Source: Lysinibacillus sp. OF-1
GTDB lineage: Bacteria; Bacillota; Bacilli; Bacillales_A; Planococcaceae
NCBI RefSeq assembly: GCF_028356935.1
Contig: NZ_CP102798.1
Location: 1,860,001 to 1,924,000 of the forward strand
Length of the DNA: 64,000 nucleotides
Direction: 5' to 3'
The notes beneath the pieces are model-generated. The model was not told where the DNA came from. It ran no database searches and saw nothing but the letters and a program-made list of their open reading frames with translations. Positions 17,192-25,611 of the stretch are shown here, piece by piece. Each line of letters starts with the position of its first letter. Position 1 is the first letter of the stretch. A program made the position numbers and the translations under genes.

Positions 17192-17926
17192 ATGTATAGT
17201 GTGATGTCCACCATTAGTCAGTTTATTAGTGAGCCAATTACGCAATTATTACATGGCTATGAGCATTCTGCATGGATGATGGCCGTTCTGCTTGACTTGA
17301 TAGGTGCACTTGCTCCATGTCAAATAACAGGGAATATGAGTGCCATTACGTTTTATGGCAGTCGAACGCTTCATAGGAGCAGTATTTTGCAGGAGATTAT
17401 GTTTTTTATGATGGGCAAAGTGGTTGTTTTTAGTGGGCTTGGACTGCTAGCTTGGCTGTTGGGTCAATCGTTTGAAACGAAGATGACGCTATATTTTCCA
17501 ATCTTTCGTCAGGCAATCGGACCAATGCTGCTATTAACAGGATTCGTGCTAATCGGTTTAGTAAAATTCACCTTTCTGCAACGCTTGTCATCGAAATTAC
17601 CACCTATAGTAAAAGAAGGGAAATTGGGTGCCTTTTTGATGGGTGCTAGTTTTTCGATTGCCTTTTGTCCGACCATGTTTGTCTTGTTCTTTGTGTGGCT
17701 CATGCCCGTTGTAGCAAGCACTTCCTATGGCTTCATCCTACCAAGTATTTTTGGCGTGGCAACGGCTGTACCGCTTATAATCATGCTCCTCTTGCTATAT
17801 GTTTTTAATGCCAAACGTCTTATTGTAAGGACAAGCATGAAGATGGGGAGAAGTATGCAAATGATTGCTGGTTTATTATTACTATTAGTCGGCATGATAG
17901 ACACGATTACATATTGGGGATTATAA
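17192..17926 (+). CDS. CcdA/DsbD-like membrane thiol-transfer protein
   Basis: A 244-residue protein with about six TM helices. Conserved Cys43 in ALAPCQITGN and Cys159 in AFCPTMF lie in the first and fourth TM helices, the two-cysteine arrangement of the CcdA/DsbD membrane domain that moves electrons across the membrane. The related UreH/TauE-like group shares the fold, so metal or sulfur transport is an alternative. Ribosome site AGAGGG precedes the ATG at modest quality. No neighbouring cytochrome c gene is present. Confidence 0.7.
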   Translation: MYSVMSTISQFISEPITQLLHGYEHSAWMMAVLLDLIGALAPCQITGNMSAITFYGSRTLHRSSILQEIMFFMMGKVVVFSGLGLLAWLLGQSFETKMTLYFPIFRQAIGPMLLLTGFVLIGLVKFTFLQRLSSKLPPIVKEGKLGAFLMGASFSIAFCPTMFVLFFVWLMPVVASTSYGFILPSIFGVATAVPLIIMLLLLYVFNAKRLIVRTSMKMGRSMQMIAGLLLLLVGMIDTITYWGL

Positions 17927-18183
17927 GGATAAAGAGAACATAGCCGAGTGTTTTTGCTTGGAAACAATAAGGTAAATCGTCTGTGCCAAAGTGACATCTT
18001 AAATATACTCGATTTTTGCAGAGCTAGATTTTCGATTAAACATATACCCAATTTGGCAACGAAATTTAGTTTTTCACCATATCACGTCATCATCTTTGCG
18101 TATGCAGATGCTGGCAATATACCGATTAGTCTCTTCATGGTAATTACTAATAAGATGGTTGAGTGAAAGGGAGATGAATGGTT
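17927..18183. other. Intergenic, nothing recognised
   Basis: About 250 bases with no supported gene, terminator or clear promoter. Confidence 0.4.
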
Positions 18184-18620
18184 ATGGTATATCCTGCAAA
18201 AGTAAACAAGGTTCCGGTTATATTGAGCTTCTTAATGGTCTGGCTCATGGCGGCTATGGCACTGTGGCTCTTCGCAACATCTTTAATGGTCATGATTATG
18301 TCTGTGTGTTTTATTCTTTCAGCAAGCGTCGTCTGGTGGTACGCCACATCTATTCAGTTTGTTTTTGATGAAGAATATCTATTAGAAGTGGTCCATTTAA
18401 AAGTAAAATCCCGTACCAAGGCATCACAAAGATTGCTCCTACAACTGCCGAATTTACGGGTTATCAGATTTCTACAGCTGATAAGGGATTAGAACTTTTC
18501 TATCAAACGCCAGCTCAAGGGAGTGTAAAGATGTTGCCACAGGATAAATGGGCATTTCTTAGTGAGCTAACAAAGCGATGTCCCCATGTACAGATTCCAC
18601 AAGCCCAACATTTCAAGTAA
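18184..18620 (+). pseudogene. Bacterial PH-domain membrane protein, frameshifted
   Basis: The first frame (ATG 18184, AAAGGGAGA upstream) encodes two TM helices and the PH-domain entry FVFDEEYLLEVVHLK. Near 18395-18405 the family sequence moves to another frame and continues as KIPYQGITKIAPT, then GLELFYQTPAQG, to the TAA at 18618-18620. A single-base loss near the run GTAAAATCC explains it. Without the shift the product would be about 145 residues, normal for small PH-domain (YyaB/DUF1200-like) proteins. A sequencing error cannot be excluded. Confidence 0.75.
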
Positions 18621-18633
18621 TGCTAGATAAGTT

Positions 18634-18670
18634 AAAAAAGGTAGCTGATGTGTTGATCAGCTACCTTTTG
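18634..18670. terminator. Bidirectional terminator
   Basis: AAAAGGTAGCTGAT and ATCAGCTACCTTTT pair around a short loop between the converging PH-domain remnant and nhaC. Confidence 0.8.
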
Positions 18671-20053
18671 TTATTGATCAAGCTTTGTTAACGTTTTGCC
18701 GCTCCAACCAAAAATAATTGTTAGAATGGGACCTAGTAAGCAGAAGAAGGTGAAGGGTAGATAATCCAGTGTGGAGATACCGAGGACACTTGTGATGAAA
18801 ATACCACAAACACTCCAAGGGACTAGCGGATTGACGACCGTACCAGCATCCTCCATGACACGAGAAAGGTTTTTCGGCGCAAGACCTACCTTGGCAAATT
18901 GCGCTTTAAAGGCTTCACCAGTTAACAGAATGGATAAATACTGCTCACCGATTAATGTATTGACACCAATGCCCGTAATCGCAGCACCTGTTATAACGGA
19001 GCCAGCACTTTTAAATAAGCTTTCAACTTTCCCTAAAATACTTTGAATAATGCCGAGTGTAAATAATAATCCACCCATTGTTAAAGCAAGTAAGACAAGC
19101 GCGATTGTAAAGAGCATACTATTCATGCCACCACGCGTTAGCAAGGCATCTACTTCCTCATTACCAGTTTGAGAGACATAGCCATCAAAGAGAATTTTGA
19201 AAACATCTGCAGCTGGTAACGGGTCAAGCATATAGGAAAGACCTACACCGATAATGGATACGACTGCCAAAGTAATGACAGCAGGTGCTTTATAAAAGGT
19301 CATGATTACAAGGACAACAATTGGCAATAATGTATACCAATGAATCAATCCTGTCGACAGTAGTCCTTCTTTAAATAGCTCCACGGTCTCAAACGATGTT
19401 GAAGCACCAGATGGCGATAAAATAGCGTACAGCACAAAGGAAATGATGAAAGCAGGAATAGTGGTCCAGCCCATATTTTTAATATGCTCAAAAAGATCTA
19501 CCCCAACCGTACCTGAAGCAAGATTGGTTGTATCCGATAAAGGAGACATTTTATCACCAAAGAAGGCACCAGAAACAATCGCTCCAGCCGTGATCGTTAA
19601 TGAAATGTCCATCGCACCAGCAATGCCCATAAATGCCACACCAACTGTTGCCACCGTTGTTAACGAGCTCCCAACAGAGATGCCGACGACGCTACATATA
19701 AGGAAAACAATCGCAAAGAAAAAGTTCGGTGAAACGGTTAAAAAACCATAGTAGATGAGCGTTGGGATCGTTCCACCCATAATCCAGCTCGAAATTAAAA
19801 TACCAATGAAGAAGAAAATAAAAACGGCACCAAGTCCAGCACTAGCACCAGCAATCATACCGCCTTCCAGGTCACGAAAGGATACTTTCTTCCATAACCC
19901 ATAAGCCAGCAAAATGGCAATCACTAAAAAAATCGGGATGTGGGGTGCTGCTTTTAAATAGCCAATACTATAAGCCATTGTGATAATAATTAACAGTATA
20001 ATAAAGAATGCCTCTATAAATCGAGGGTTACTCTTTGCTTCTATTCGAAACAT
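18671..20053 (-). CDS. nhaC: Na+/H+ antiporter NhaC
   Basis: A 460-residue antiporter with about eleven TM helices. Family features: IVSGAFFGDKMSPLSDTTNL near residue 170, with charged residues inside the membrane, and NTLIGEQYLSILLTGEAF plus VEDAGTVVNPLVPWSVCG near the C-terminus. It exchanges cytoplasmic sodium for protons. AGGAGG lies 6 bases before the ATG at 20053. Monocistronic. Confidence 0.92.
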   Translation of the reverse strand: MFRIEAKSNPRFIEAFFIILLIIITMAYSIGYLKAAPHIPIFLVIAILLAYGLWKKVSFRDLEGGMIAGASAGLGAVFIFFFIGILISSWIMGGTIPTLIYYGFLTVSPNFFFAIVFLICSVVGISVGSSLTTVATVGVAFMGIAGAMDISLTITAGAIVSGAFFGDKMSPLSDTTNLASGTVGVDLFEHIKNMGWTTIPAFIISFVLYAILSPSGASTSFETVELFKEGLLSTGLIHWYTLLPIVVLVIMTFYKAPAVITLAVVSIIGVGLSYMLDPLPAADVFKILFDGYVSQTGNEEVDALLTRGGMNSMLFTIALVLLALTMGGLLFTLGIIQSILGKVESLFKSAGSVITGAAITGIGVNTLIGEQYLSILLTGEAFKAQFAKVGLAPKNLSRVMEDAGTVVNPLVPWSVCGIFITSVLGISTLDYLPFTFFCLLGPILTIIFGWSGKTLTKLDQ

Positions 20054-20512
20054 GTGAATCCTCCTAATACGAATAAATACTTCTGCGCTTCAATGCGGTG
20101 AAGCCAAAAAGTATTATAGCACGCTAATATTTTTTGTCAATTGACTGAAAACAGAAGGCCCACATGTTTTCATGCATTTATTGTATAAGCAACTCTAAGG
20201 ACGAGCATAACAAGAAGGAATACGTTTGCGCGTACGATAAAATACAAAAAATAACAATGAAATTCCAGCATTTTCATGTAAATTTCGTTTACAATTCCTT
20301 AACATTTCACATCATAAACAAATAAGCGAAAAAAAGTTTATTTCAAGTATTTTTATAAAAATAACAGAAAAAACGGTTATATTTAAAGAAAAAACGGTGA
20401 TTTTTAATATTTGATTTCCAACGTTTGCAACTTGAAAAACAGCTTAAAAATAAATGTGGCAAAATTTATATTACATTTTTGTAAAATCAACATCTGCATG
20501 TTTAAAATTTTG
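20054..20512. other. Long AT-rich divergent intergenic region
   Basis: It serves both nhaC and the pit genes. TTTACA (20288-20293) and TTAACA (20299-20304) are spaced 11 bases start to start, the period of PhoP binding repeats; only two repeats are visible and they lie 280 bases from the DUF47 gene. No gene is supported here. Confidence 0.4.
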
Positions 20513-20540
20513 TTGAATTGTGTAAATGTTTTGTTATGAT
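20513..20540 (+). promoter_or_regulatory. Promoter of the pit operon
   Basis: TTGAAT (20513-20518) and TATGAT (20535-20540), 16-bp spacer, about 40 bases before the DUF47 start. Confidence 0.6.
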
Positions 20541-20581
20541 GATTCAGAAATCGACAATATTTATTTCACAGGAGGAACAGG

Positions 20582-21202
20582 ATGTTCAACTCAAATAAGC
20601 AAGATCCATTTTTTCAGTCATTATTAAAAATCGCAAAAAACGTGAATGAAGGTATTTATTATGCACATAATGCTCGCATTCAAGATATAGATGCGTTAAA
20701 AGAAATTGCCGATACAATGAAGCAATATGAAACAAGTGGCGATAAACTAATTCATGAACTTATTGTGATGCTAAATAAATCTTTTATGACGCCTATCGAG
20801 CGTGAGGATATTTTAGCATTAGCGAATAAGCTAGATGATGTGATTGACGGAATGGAGGGCTGTATTGCTCACTTCAATATGTACAACTTAACGGAAGTGA
20901 CTGAGCCAATGCGCCAATTCCTCACATATATTGCAAAAAGCACAGATGAAATGGTACAAGCCATGGAACTGTTAAATAGTAAAAAGCTTGTAGAAATGCG
21001 TAAACATGCTATTCAAATTAAAGATAATGAACGTGAATGTGATGAAATTTTCCGTTCTTCCATGAAGCAGTTATTTATCCAGGAAAAAGATCCAATGCGT
21101 CTGATTGTTTTCAAGGATATTTATGAGCAATTTGAAGATATTGCCGATAGCTGTCAAACAGTAGCTAATACAATTGAAACAATAATTATGCGTAATGCGT
21201 AA
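20582..21202 (+). CDS. DUF47 family Pit accessory protein (YkaA-like)
   Basis: A 206-residue, all-helical soluble protein of the DUF47/PhoU-like family: KQDPFFQSLLKIAKNV start, LNKSFMTPIEREDILALANKLDDVIDG in the middle, KDIYEQFEDIADSCQTVANTIE at the end. The acidic E/D-rich motifs resemble PhoU metal sites. DUF47 proteins are nearly always encoded just before a Pit transporter and are thought to regulate it. AGGAGG precedes the ATG; the transporter follows 15 bases later. Confidence 0.92.
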   Translation: MFNSNKQDPFFQSLLKIAKNVNEGIYYAHNARIQDIDALKEIADTMKQYETSGDKLIHELIVMLNKSFMTPIEREDILALANKLDDVIDGMEGCIAHFNMYNLTEVTEPMRQFLTYIAKSTDEMVQAMELLNSKKLVEMRKHAIQIKDNERECDEIFRSSMKQLFIQEKDPMRLIVFKDIYEQFEDIADSCQTVANTIETIIMRNA

Positions 21203-21217
21203 GATGGAGTGTACGAA

Positions 21218-22234
21218 ATGGATACGATATTATTAATCACCATACTAGTCGTTATTTTCGCACTTGTGTTCGATTTTATTAACGGCTTCCATGATACAGC
21301 AAATGCCATTGCCACTTCTGTATCAACCCGTGCCTTAAAGCCACGTACTGCGGTTTACATGGCAGCGGTAATGAACTTCGTCGGAGCCATTACCTTCGTT
21401 GGGGTAGCGAAAGCATTAACAAAGGATATTGTGGACCCGTTTACTTTAAATGCCTATGACGGCGATATTACAGGTTCTGTAGTGATTTTAGCAGCTTTAT
21501 TATCTGCCATCACATGGAACTTGTTAACATGGTACTTTGGGATTCCATCCAGTTCTTCTCATACATTAATTGGTTCTGTTGCAGGCGCAGCCATTGCCGC
21601 TGCAGGATTTGATATTTTGAACTATGCTGGGTTTATTAAAATTCTTCAAGCACTTATTTTTTCACCATTGCTAGCATTCGCAGCTGGTTTCCTAATGATG
21701 ACAATATTGAAGATTATCTTCAAAGATATGAATTTATATCGCACAAATAAAGGCTTCCGTACCATGCAAATTGGGACAGCTGCCTTACAGTCTTTTACAC
21801 ACGGAACAAATGATGCTCAAAAAGCGATGGGGATTATTACACTAGCTCTAATCGCGGGCGGCCTACACCATGGGGACGATATCCCATTCTGGGTACGTTT
21901 TGCAGCAGCAACAGCGATGGGTCTTGGTACATCTGTAGGTGGCTATAAAATCATCAAAACAGTTGGTGGTAAGATTATGAAAATTCGCCCAGTAAATGGA
22001 GTAGCGGCAGATTTAGCTTCTGCTTCCATCATCTTTGGTGCGACGTTGATCCACTTACCAGTATCTACAACACATGTTATTTCTTCATCCATCATGGGTG
22101 TAGGAACAGCGCACCGCGTCAAAGGCGTTAAATGGGGCATGGCACGCAAAATCGTCACAACTTGGGTCATCACAATGCCAATCTCAGCCGTTATGGCAGC
22201 CTTGATTTACTATTTTTTAAGTTTATTTTTCTAG
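21218..22234 (+). CDS. pit: Low-affinity inorganic phosphate transporter
   Basis: A 338-residue Pit/PHO4-family permease. The duplicated signature is visible: DFINGFHDTANAIATSVSTR near the N-terminus and SFTHGTNDAQKAMGII in the second half, with the phosphate-site GIPSSSSHTLIGS and LPVSTTHVISSSIMG pair. It imports metal-phosphate with protons. ATG 21218 is preferred over GTG 21209 because GGAG lies 8 bases before it. Coupled to the DUF47 gene. Confidence 0.93.
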   Translation: MDTILLITILVVIFALVFDFINGFHDTANAIATSVSTRALKPRTAVYMAAVMNFVGAITFVGVAKALTKDIVDPFTLNAYDGDITGSVVILAALLSAITWNLLTWYFGIPSSSSHTLIGSVAGAAIAAAGFDILNYAGFIKILQALIFSPLLAFAAGFLMMTILKIIFKDMNLYRTNKGFRTMQIGTAALQSFTHGTNDAQKAMGIITLALIAGGLHHGDDIPFWVRFAAATAMGLGTSVGGYKIIKTVGGKIMKIRPVNGVAADLASASIIFGATLIHLPVSTTHVISSSIMGVGTAHRVKGVKWGMARKIVTTWVITMPISAVMAALIYYFLSLFF

Positions 22235-22245
22235 TACGATAAGAG

Positions 22246-22276
22246 GAATGCACAGCAATTGTGCATTCTTTTTTTA
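22246..22276 (+). terminator. Terminator of the pit operon
   Basis: GAATGCACA and TGTGCATTC arms around a 5-base loop, then seven T. Confidence 0.9.
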
Positions 22277-22284
22277 TTGTGTGC

Positions 22285-23012
22285 TTTGAAAACCCCCTGC
22301 TATGCAGGGGGTTCCGGAAAGCTTTTAGCTATGGACAATAAAAAAACTCCAAACGTACAATAAAGTCAGGTCTAGTCAACCGACTTCGTACGAAAGGAGC
22401 CACCATAAATGGATAATAAAAGTTTAGCACATACAACGTGGAATTGTAAGTATCATATCGTCTTTGCGCCAAAGTATAGAAGGCAGATTATTTATGGTCA
22501 AATTAAAGCAGATGTTGGAAGAATATTGCGCCAATTATGTGAAAGAAAAGATGTAGAAATCATAGAGGCAACAGCCTGTCCTGACCATATTCATATGTTG
22601 GTAAGTATTCCTCCGAAATTGAGTGTATCTGCGTTCATGGGTTATTTAAAAGGGAAGAGTAGTCTAATGATTTTCGACCGACATGCAAATTTAAAGTATA
22701 AATACGGTAATCGTCAATTCTGGTGTCGAGGATACTATGTGGACACAGTCGGCCGAAATAAGAAAAAGATACAAGAGTATATAAAAAATCAATTACAAGA
22801 AGATATCCTGCAAGATCAAATGACGATGAAAGAATTCATTGACCCATTCACAGGAGAAGAGATCAAGAGAAAGAAAAAATAAGTAAGCCGCTTTAGCGGT
22901 TTGTGTGAAAACGGAGTGCGGTTGGCAGACCATTCAGAATGTCTTTAGACATGGGCCAGTACCCCAGCGTTTCACGCGCAGAGCAAACCACCAGTTATAC
23001 TGGTGGTTCTGA
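22285..23012 (+). mobile_element. IS200-type insertion sequence (IS200/IS605 family, tnpA only)
   Basis: A single HUH transposase gene is framed by two short hairpins typical of this family: AACCCCCTG/CAGGGGGTT at about 22291-22313 on the left and AACCACCAG/CTGGTGGTT at about 22986-23008 on the right. There are no long inverted repeats or target duplication, as expected for single-strand transposition. No tnpB is present. Exact ends cannot be fixed without an empty site. It sits just past the pit terminator. Confidence 0.85.
22409..22882 (+). CDS. tnpA: IS200 Y1 transposase TnpA
   Basis: A 157-residue HUH/Y1 transposase. The metal-binding His pair is H60-x-H62 in ACPDHIHMLV, and the nucleophilic tyrosine is Y124 in IQEYIKNQL. 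Full length with all catalytic residues, so it may be active. AAAGGAGCC precedes the ATG. A GC-richer leader with stem-forming sequence precedes it, as in relatives where translation is kept low. Confidence 0.93.
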   Translation: MDNKSLAHTTWNCKYHIVFAPKYRRQIIYGQIKADVGRILRQLCERKDVEIIEATACPDHIHMLVSIPPKLSVSAFMGYLKGKSSLMIFDRHANLKYKYGNRQFWCRGYYVDTVGRNKKKIQEYIKNQLQEDILQDQMTMKEFIDPFTGEEIKRKKK

Positions 23013-23029
23013 TTTGCGTAGATAAGTGA

Positions 23030-23290
23030 AGGATAGCGAGAGCAAGAAACAGGATAAAGGAGAGGAAGAGGATAGGAAGAGCAAAGTGGAGGATAGAACG
23101 AGAAAAGCGGAGGATAGAACGCTCAAAGTGGAGGATAGAACGAGAAAAGTAGTGGATACAACGCTTAAAGTGGAGGATAGCGGAGAGGAAGTGGATAGGA
23201 AGAGCAAAGTGGAGGAAAGAACGCTCAAAGTAGGGGATAGCCTGAACATAGCGGTGGATACAACGCGCAAAGTAAAGGTTACACCTAGTA
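23030..23290. repeat. Degenerate 21-bp tandem repeat array (array 1)
   Basis: About ten imperfect units of mostly 21 bases between the IS right end and the response-regulator gene. Clear units read GTGGAGGATAGAACG plus a six-base tail (CTCAAA or AGAAAA); later ones read GTGGATACAACGC. Because 21 is a multiple of three and the unit lacks stops, several frames stay open, but the translation is low-complexity (EDRTRKV repeats) with no ribosome site. Related in period and core to array 2 at 42.7 kb. Confidence 0.75.
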
Positions 23291-23413
23291 GAATGTTGGG
23301 AACACTCCTACTTGTGCGAGGAGCGGATTCTCTCTAAGGTTAATTATAAAGAAAGTATAAACTTCGGAGAAAATCACTTTTTCCATAGTAAGGTGGAAAC
23401 AGGAGGAGAACGA

Positions 23414-24112
23414 ATGAAGGAAAAGTTACTACTGATTGAGGATGATGTCGCTATTGGTCGGATTGTCAAAGAGACGCTAGAGCAGGAGGGGTACGGTGTG
23501 GCGTGGGCGACTACGGGCCTTGAAGGGTTAGCAGATTTTCAGGCGGATTCCTTCGATTTAGTGTTGGTGGATTGGATGCTGCCAGAGATGGATGGGCTTG
23601 CGGTTTGTCAGAATATACGCTGGGAAAGTGATGTGCCGATCATCATGATGAGTGCTCGTAAGGAGGAAGCGGATAAGGTGGAGGGCTTGCAGGGGGCAGA
23701 TGATTATATTGCAAAGCCGTTTAGTTTAGAGGAGTTGAAGGCACGTGTGGCTTCCCATCTTAGGCGCTGGAAACGTTATAACAAGCTAGAGGAAGTAGAA
23801 GATCGGACTGCCTATGCCTTTGGATTAATGATTGATTGGCAACGAGCGATAGTGAGTGTTAATCAGCAAGAGCTAGCGTTAACCCAAAAAGAATTTGCTC
23901 TTTTCAGGCTACTTGCTAAAAATCCGAGTCAAACCTTCACAAAGGAGGAACTGTATCAGCATATTTGGCAGCAGCCGAGTATAGAGGACACACATACGGT
24001 CACAGTACATATCAAGGCATTGCGTGAAAAGCTCAATGATTCTGTGAAAAGCCCTCATTTTATTCAAACTGTATGGGGCAAGGGATACCGTTTTATAGGT
24101 GAACCATTATGA
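23414..24112 (+). CDS. OmpR-family response regulator
   Basis: A 232-residue regulator. The receiver domain has the acidic pair E9-D10-D11, phosphoacceptor D53 in LVDWMLPEMDG and K101 in YIAKPF. The C-terminal winged helix (TQKEFALFRLLAKNP, then VTVHIKALREKL) binds DNA. AGGAGGAG lies just before ATG 23414; upstream in-frame codons fall in non-coding sequence. It overlaps the kinase gene by 4 bases. The regulated genes are unknown but may include the downstream lipoprotein. Confidence 0.92.
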   Translation: MKEKLLLIEDDVAIGRIVKETLEQEGYGVAWATTGLEGLADFQADSFDLVLVDWMLPEMDGLAVCQNIRWESDVPIIMMSARKEEADKVEGLQGADDYIAKPFSLEELKARVASHLRRWKRYNKLEEVEDRTAYAFGLMIDWQRAIVSVNQQELALTQKEFALFRLLAKNPSQTFTKEELYQHIWQQPSIEDTHTVTVHIKALREKLNDSVKSPHFIQTVWGKGYRFIGEPL

Positions 24113-25611
24113 AAATTAAAACATGGTTACTCCTTACTTTTTTTCTTGTCATGGTGTTACCGATTGCAGGGGCATACAGCCTTTATGTATGGATAAATGC
24201 TTATTATCAAGATAAAAATGTTGCGGAATACTTTGATAAGTGGACTGAGCTGAATCAAATAAAAGCAACCATTGACAATCCAGCGCTCTATCAAAAAAAC
24301 GCGGATTTACAAGAGTTAGAAGAGCTGACAAATGAGCAGCTAGGAATTACCCTTTATACAAAATCTGGCTTTATTTTATATTCCTCCAATCCTTTGTTAT
24401 CAGGCTATGTTGGAAAAGAGCGCATGTTTAAAGGATTATTTGATTTACAACAAACATACAACGCCTTTACCTATAAGGAGCCTGTCTATCAACAGGGCGA
24501 TTTATTGGGTGTCTATGAAATTCAATTAGTTAGGGTAGATTGGGTAAAGGGTGTTGAAAATCGTTCATGGCTTGTTATAACAGGTTCCATTCTACTATTC
24601 CTTGCCATCTATTTAGCTGTCCTGTTCGTGCTTAATCGTAGACTAAATCGACCATTAAAAGAGCTGATGCAGCAAATGCGCATTTTTGCAAAAGGTGGTC
24701 ATGTGGAAACAAATCTTAGCGCAAGGAAAGATGAAATTGGAGAATTAGCTCAATCATTTGTGGCCATGCAGAATGAAATTGAGAAGACAAGAGCTTCCTT
24801 AAAAGAGGAGCAGCTACAAAAAGAGTTGATGATTGCAAGTATTTCTCATGATTTAAAAACGCCCCTGACTGCCATTCAAGCCTATGCAGAATCTTTACAA
24901 AGTAGGGGGCTTACAGAACAGCAACAAGATGAATATCAGCAGGTCATCGTAACGAAGGCTGATCGGATGAAGCATATGCTAGAGGATTTACTCATGTATA
25001 CATTGCTCCAATCAACGAATTATGAATTAGAGCTGGTTGCTGTTGATGCTGCAGAATTTTTTGAGATGGCATTGTCTGACTATGAACCATTATGTGAGGA
25101 ACAAGGATTTACTTTAAACGTTTTCTGCGATGTAGATGGGCTATATGCGGTTCACCCGAAACAATTACAGCGTGTGATTGATAATTTAATGAGCAATGCT
25201 TGGCGCTATGGTGAAATCGGTACATCTATTGGCTTAGCGGCCGTCAATGCTGGGAGTTATCCAGTATGGAGTTTTGATTTCCTGAAGTCAACTTTGAACA
25301 AGCAAGAAGGTGTATATATCATTGTACAAAATAGTGGTCAAGGTATTTTGCAGGAGGACATCACAAAATTATTTGAGCCCATGTATCAAGCAGATCGTGC
25401 AAGAACGAAGGCTGGAGAACGAGGGACAGGTCTAGGTTTAAATATTACAAAACAAATTATCGAAAAACATGGTGGTACAGTAGAGCTGTTTTCGCAGGAG
25501 AATATCGGAACAGCTGTAGTATGCTGGCTACCACCTTTTAAAGGAGCAATTAAAAATGAAATGGAAAAAAACATGCCGAACAGCGGGCTTAATTGCTGTG
25601 ATGACATTTAG
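24109..25611 (+). CDS. Membrane sensor histidine kinase
   Basis: A 500-residue kinase: TM helix near residues 5-28, extracytoplasmic sensor domain to about 150, second TM at 153-176, HAMP domain to about 225, phospho-acceptor His247 in SISHDLKTPLTAIQ, and an ATPase domain with N-box NLMSNAWRYGE, NSGQGI and GERGTGLGLNI. It pairs with the regulator at 23414. The final 19 residues run past the usual end of the catalytic domain, and this tail overlaps the next gene by 56 bases in a different frame. Confidence 0.92.
   Translation: MKIKTWLLLTFFLVMVLPIAGAYSLYVWINAYYQDKNVAEYFDKWTELNQIKATIDNPALYQKNADLQELEELTNEQLGITLYTKSGFILYSSNPLLSGYVGKERMFKGLFDLQQTYNAFTYKEPVYQQGDLLGVYEIQLVRVDWVKGVENRSWLVITGSILLFLAIYLAVLFVLNRRLNRPLKELMQQMRIFAKGGHVETNLSARKDEIGELAQSFVAMQNEIEKTRASLKEEQLQKELMIASISHDLKTPLTAIQAYAESLQSRGLTEQQQDEYQQVIVTKADRMKHMLEDLLMYTLLQSTNYELELVAVDAAEFFEMALSDYEPLCEEQGFTLNVFCDVDGLYAVHPKQLQRVIDNLMSNAWRYGEIGTSIGLAAVNAGSYPVWSFDFLKSTLNKQEGVYIIVQNSGQGILQEDITKLFEPMYQADRARTKAGERGTGLGLNITKQIIEKHGGTVELFSQENIGTAVVCWLPPFKGAIKNEMEKNMPNSGLNCCDDI

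Noticed and set aside
23026..23337. Charged repeat protein of about 100 residues
   Set aside because: It is the translation of repeat array 1, without a ribosome site, and its frame runs into the leader of the response regulator.
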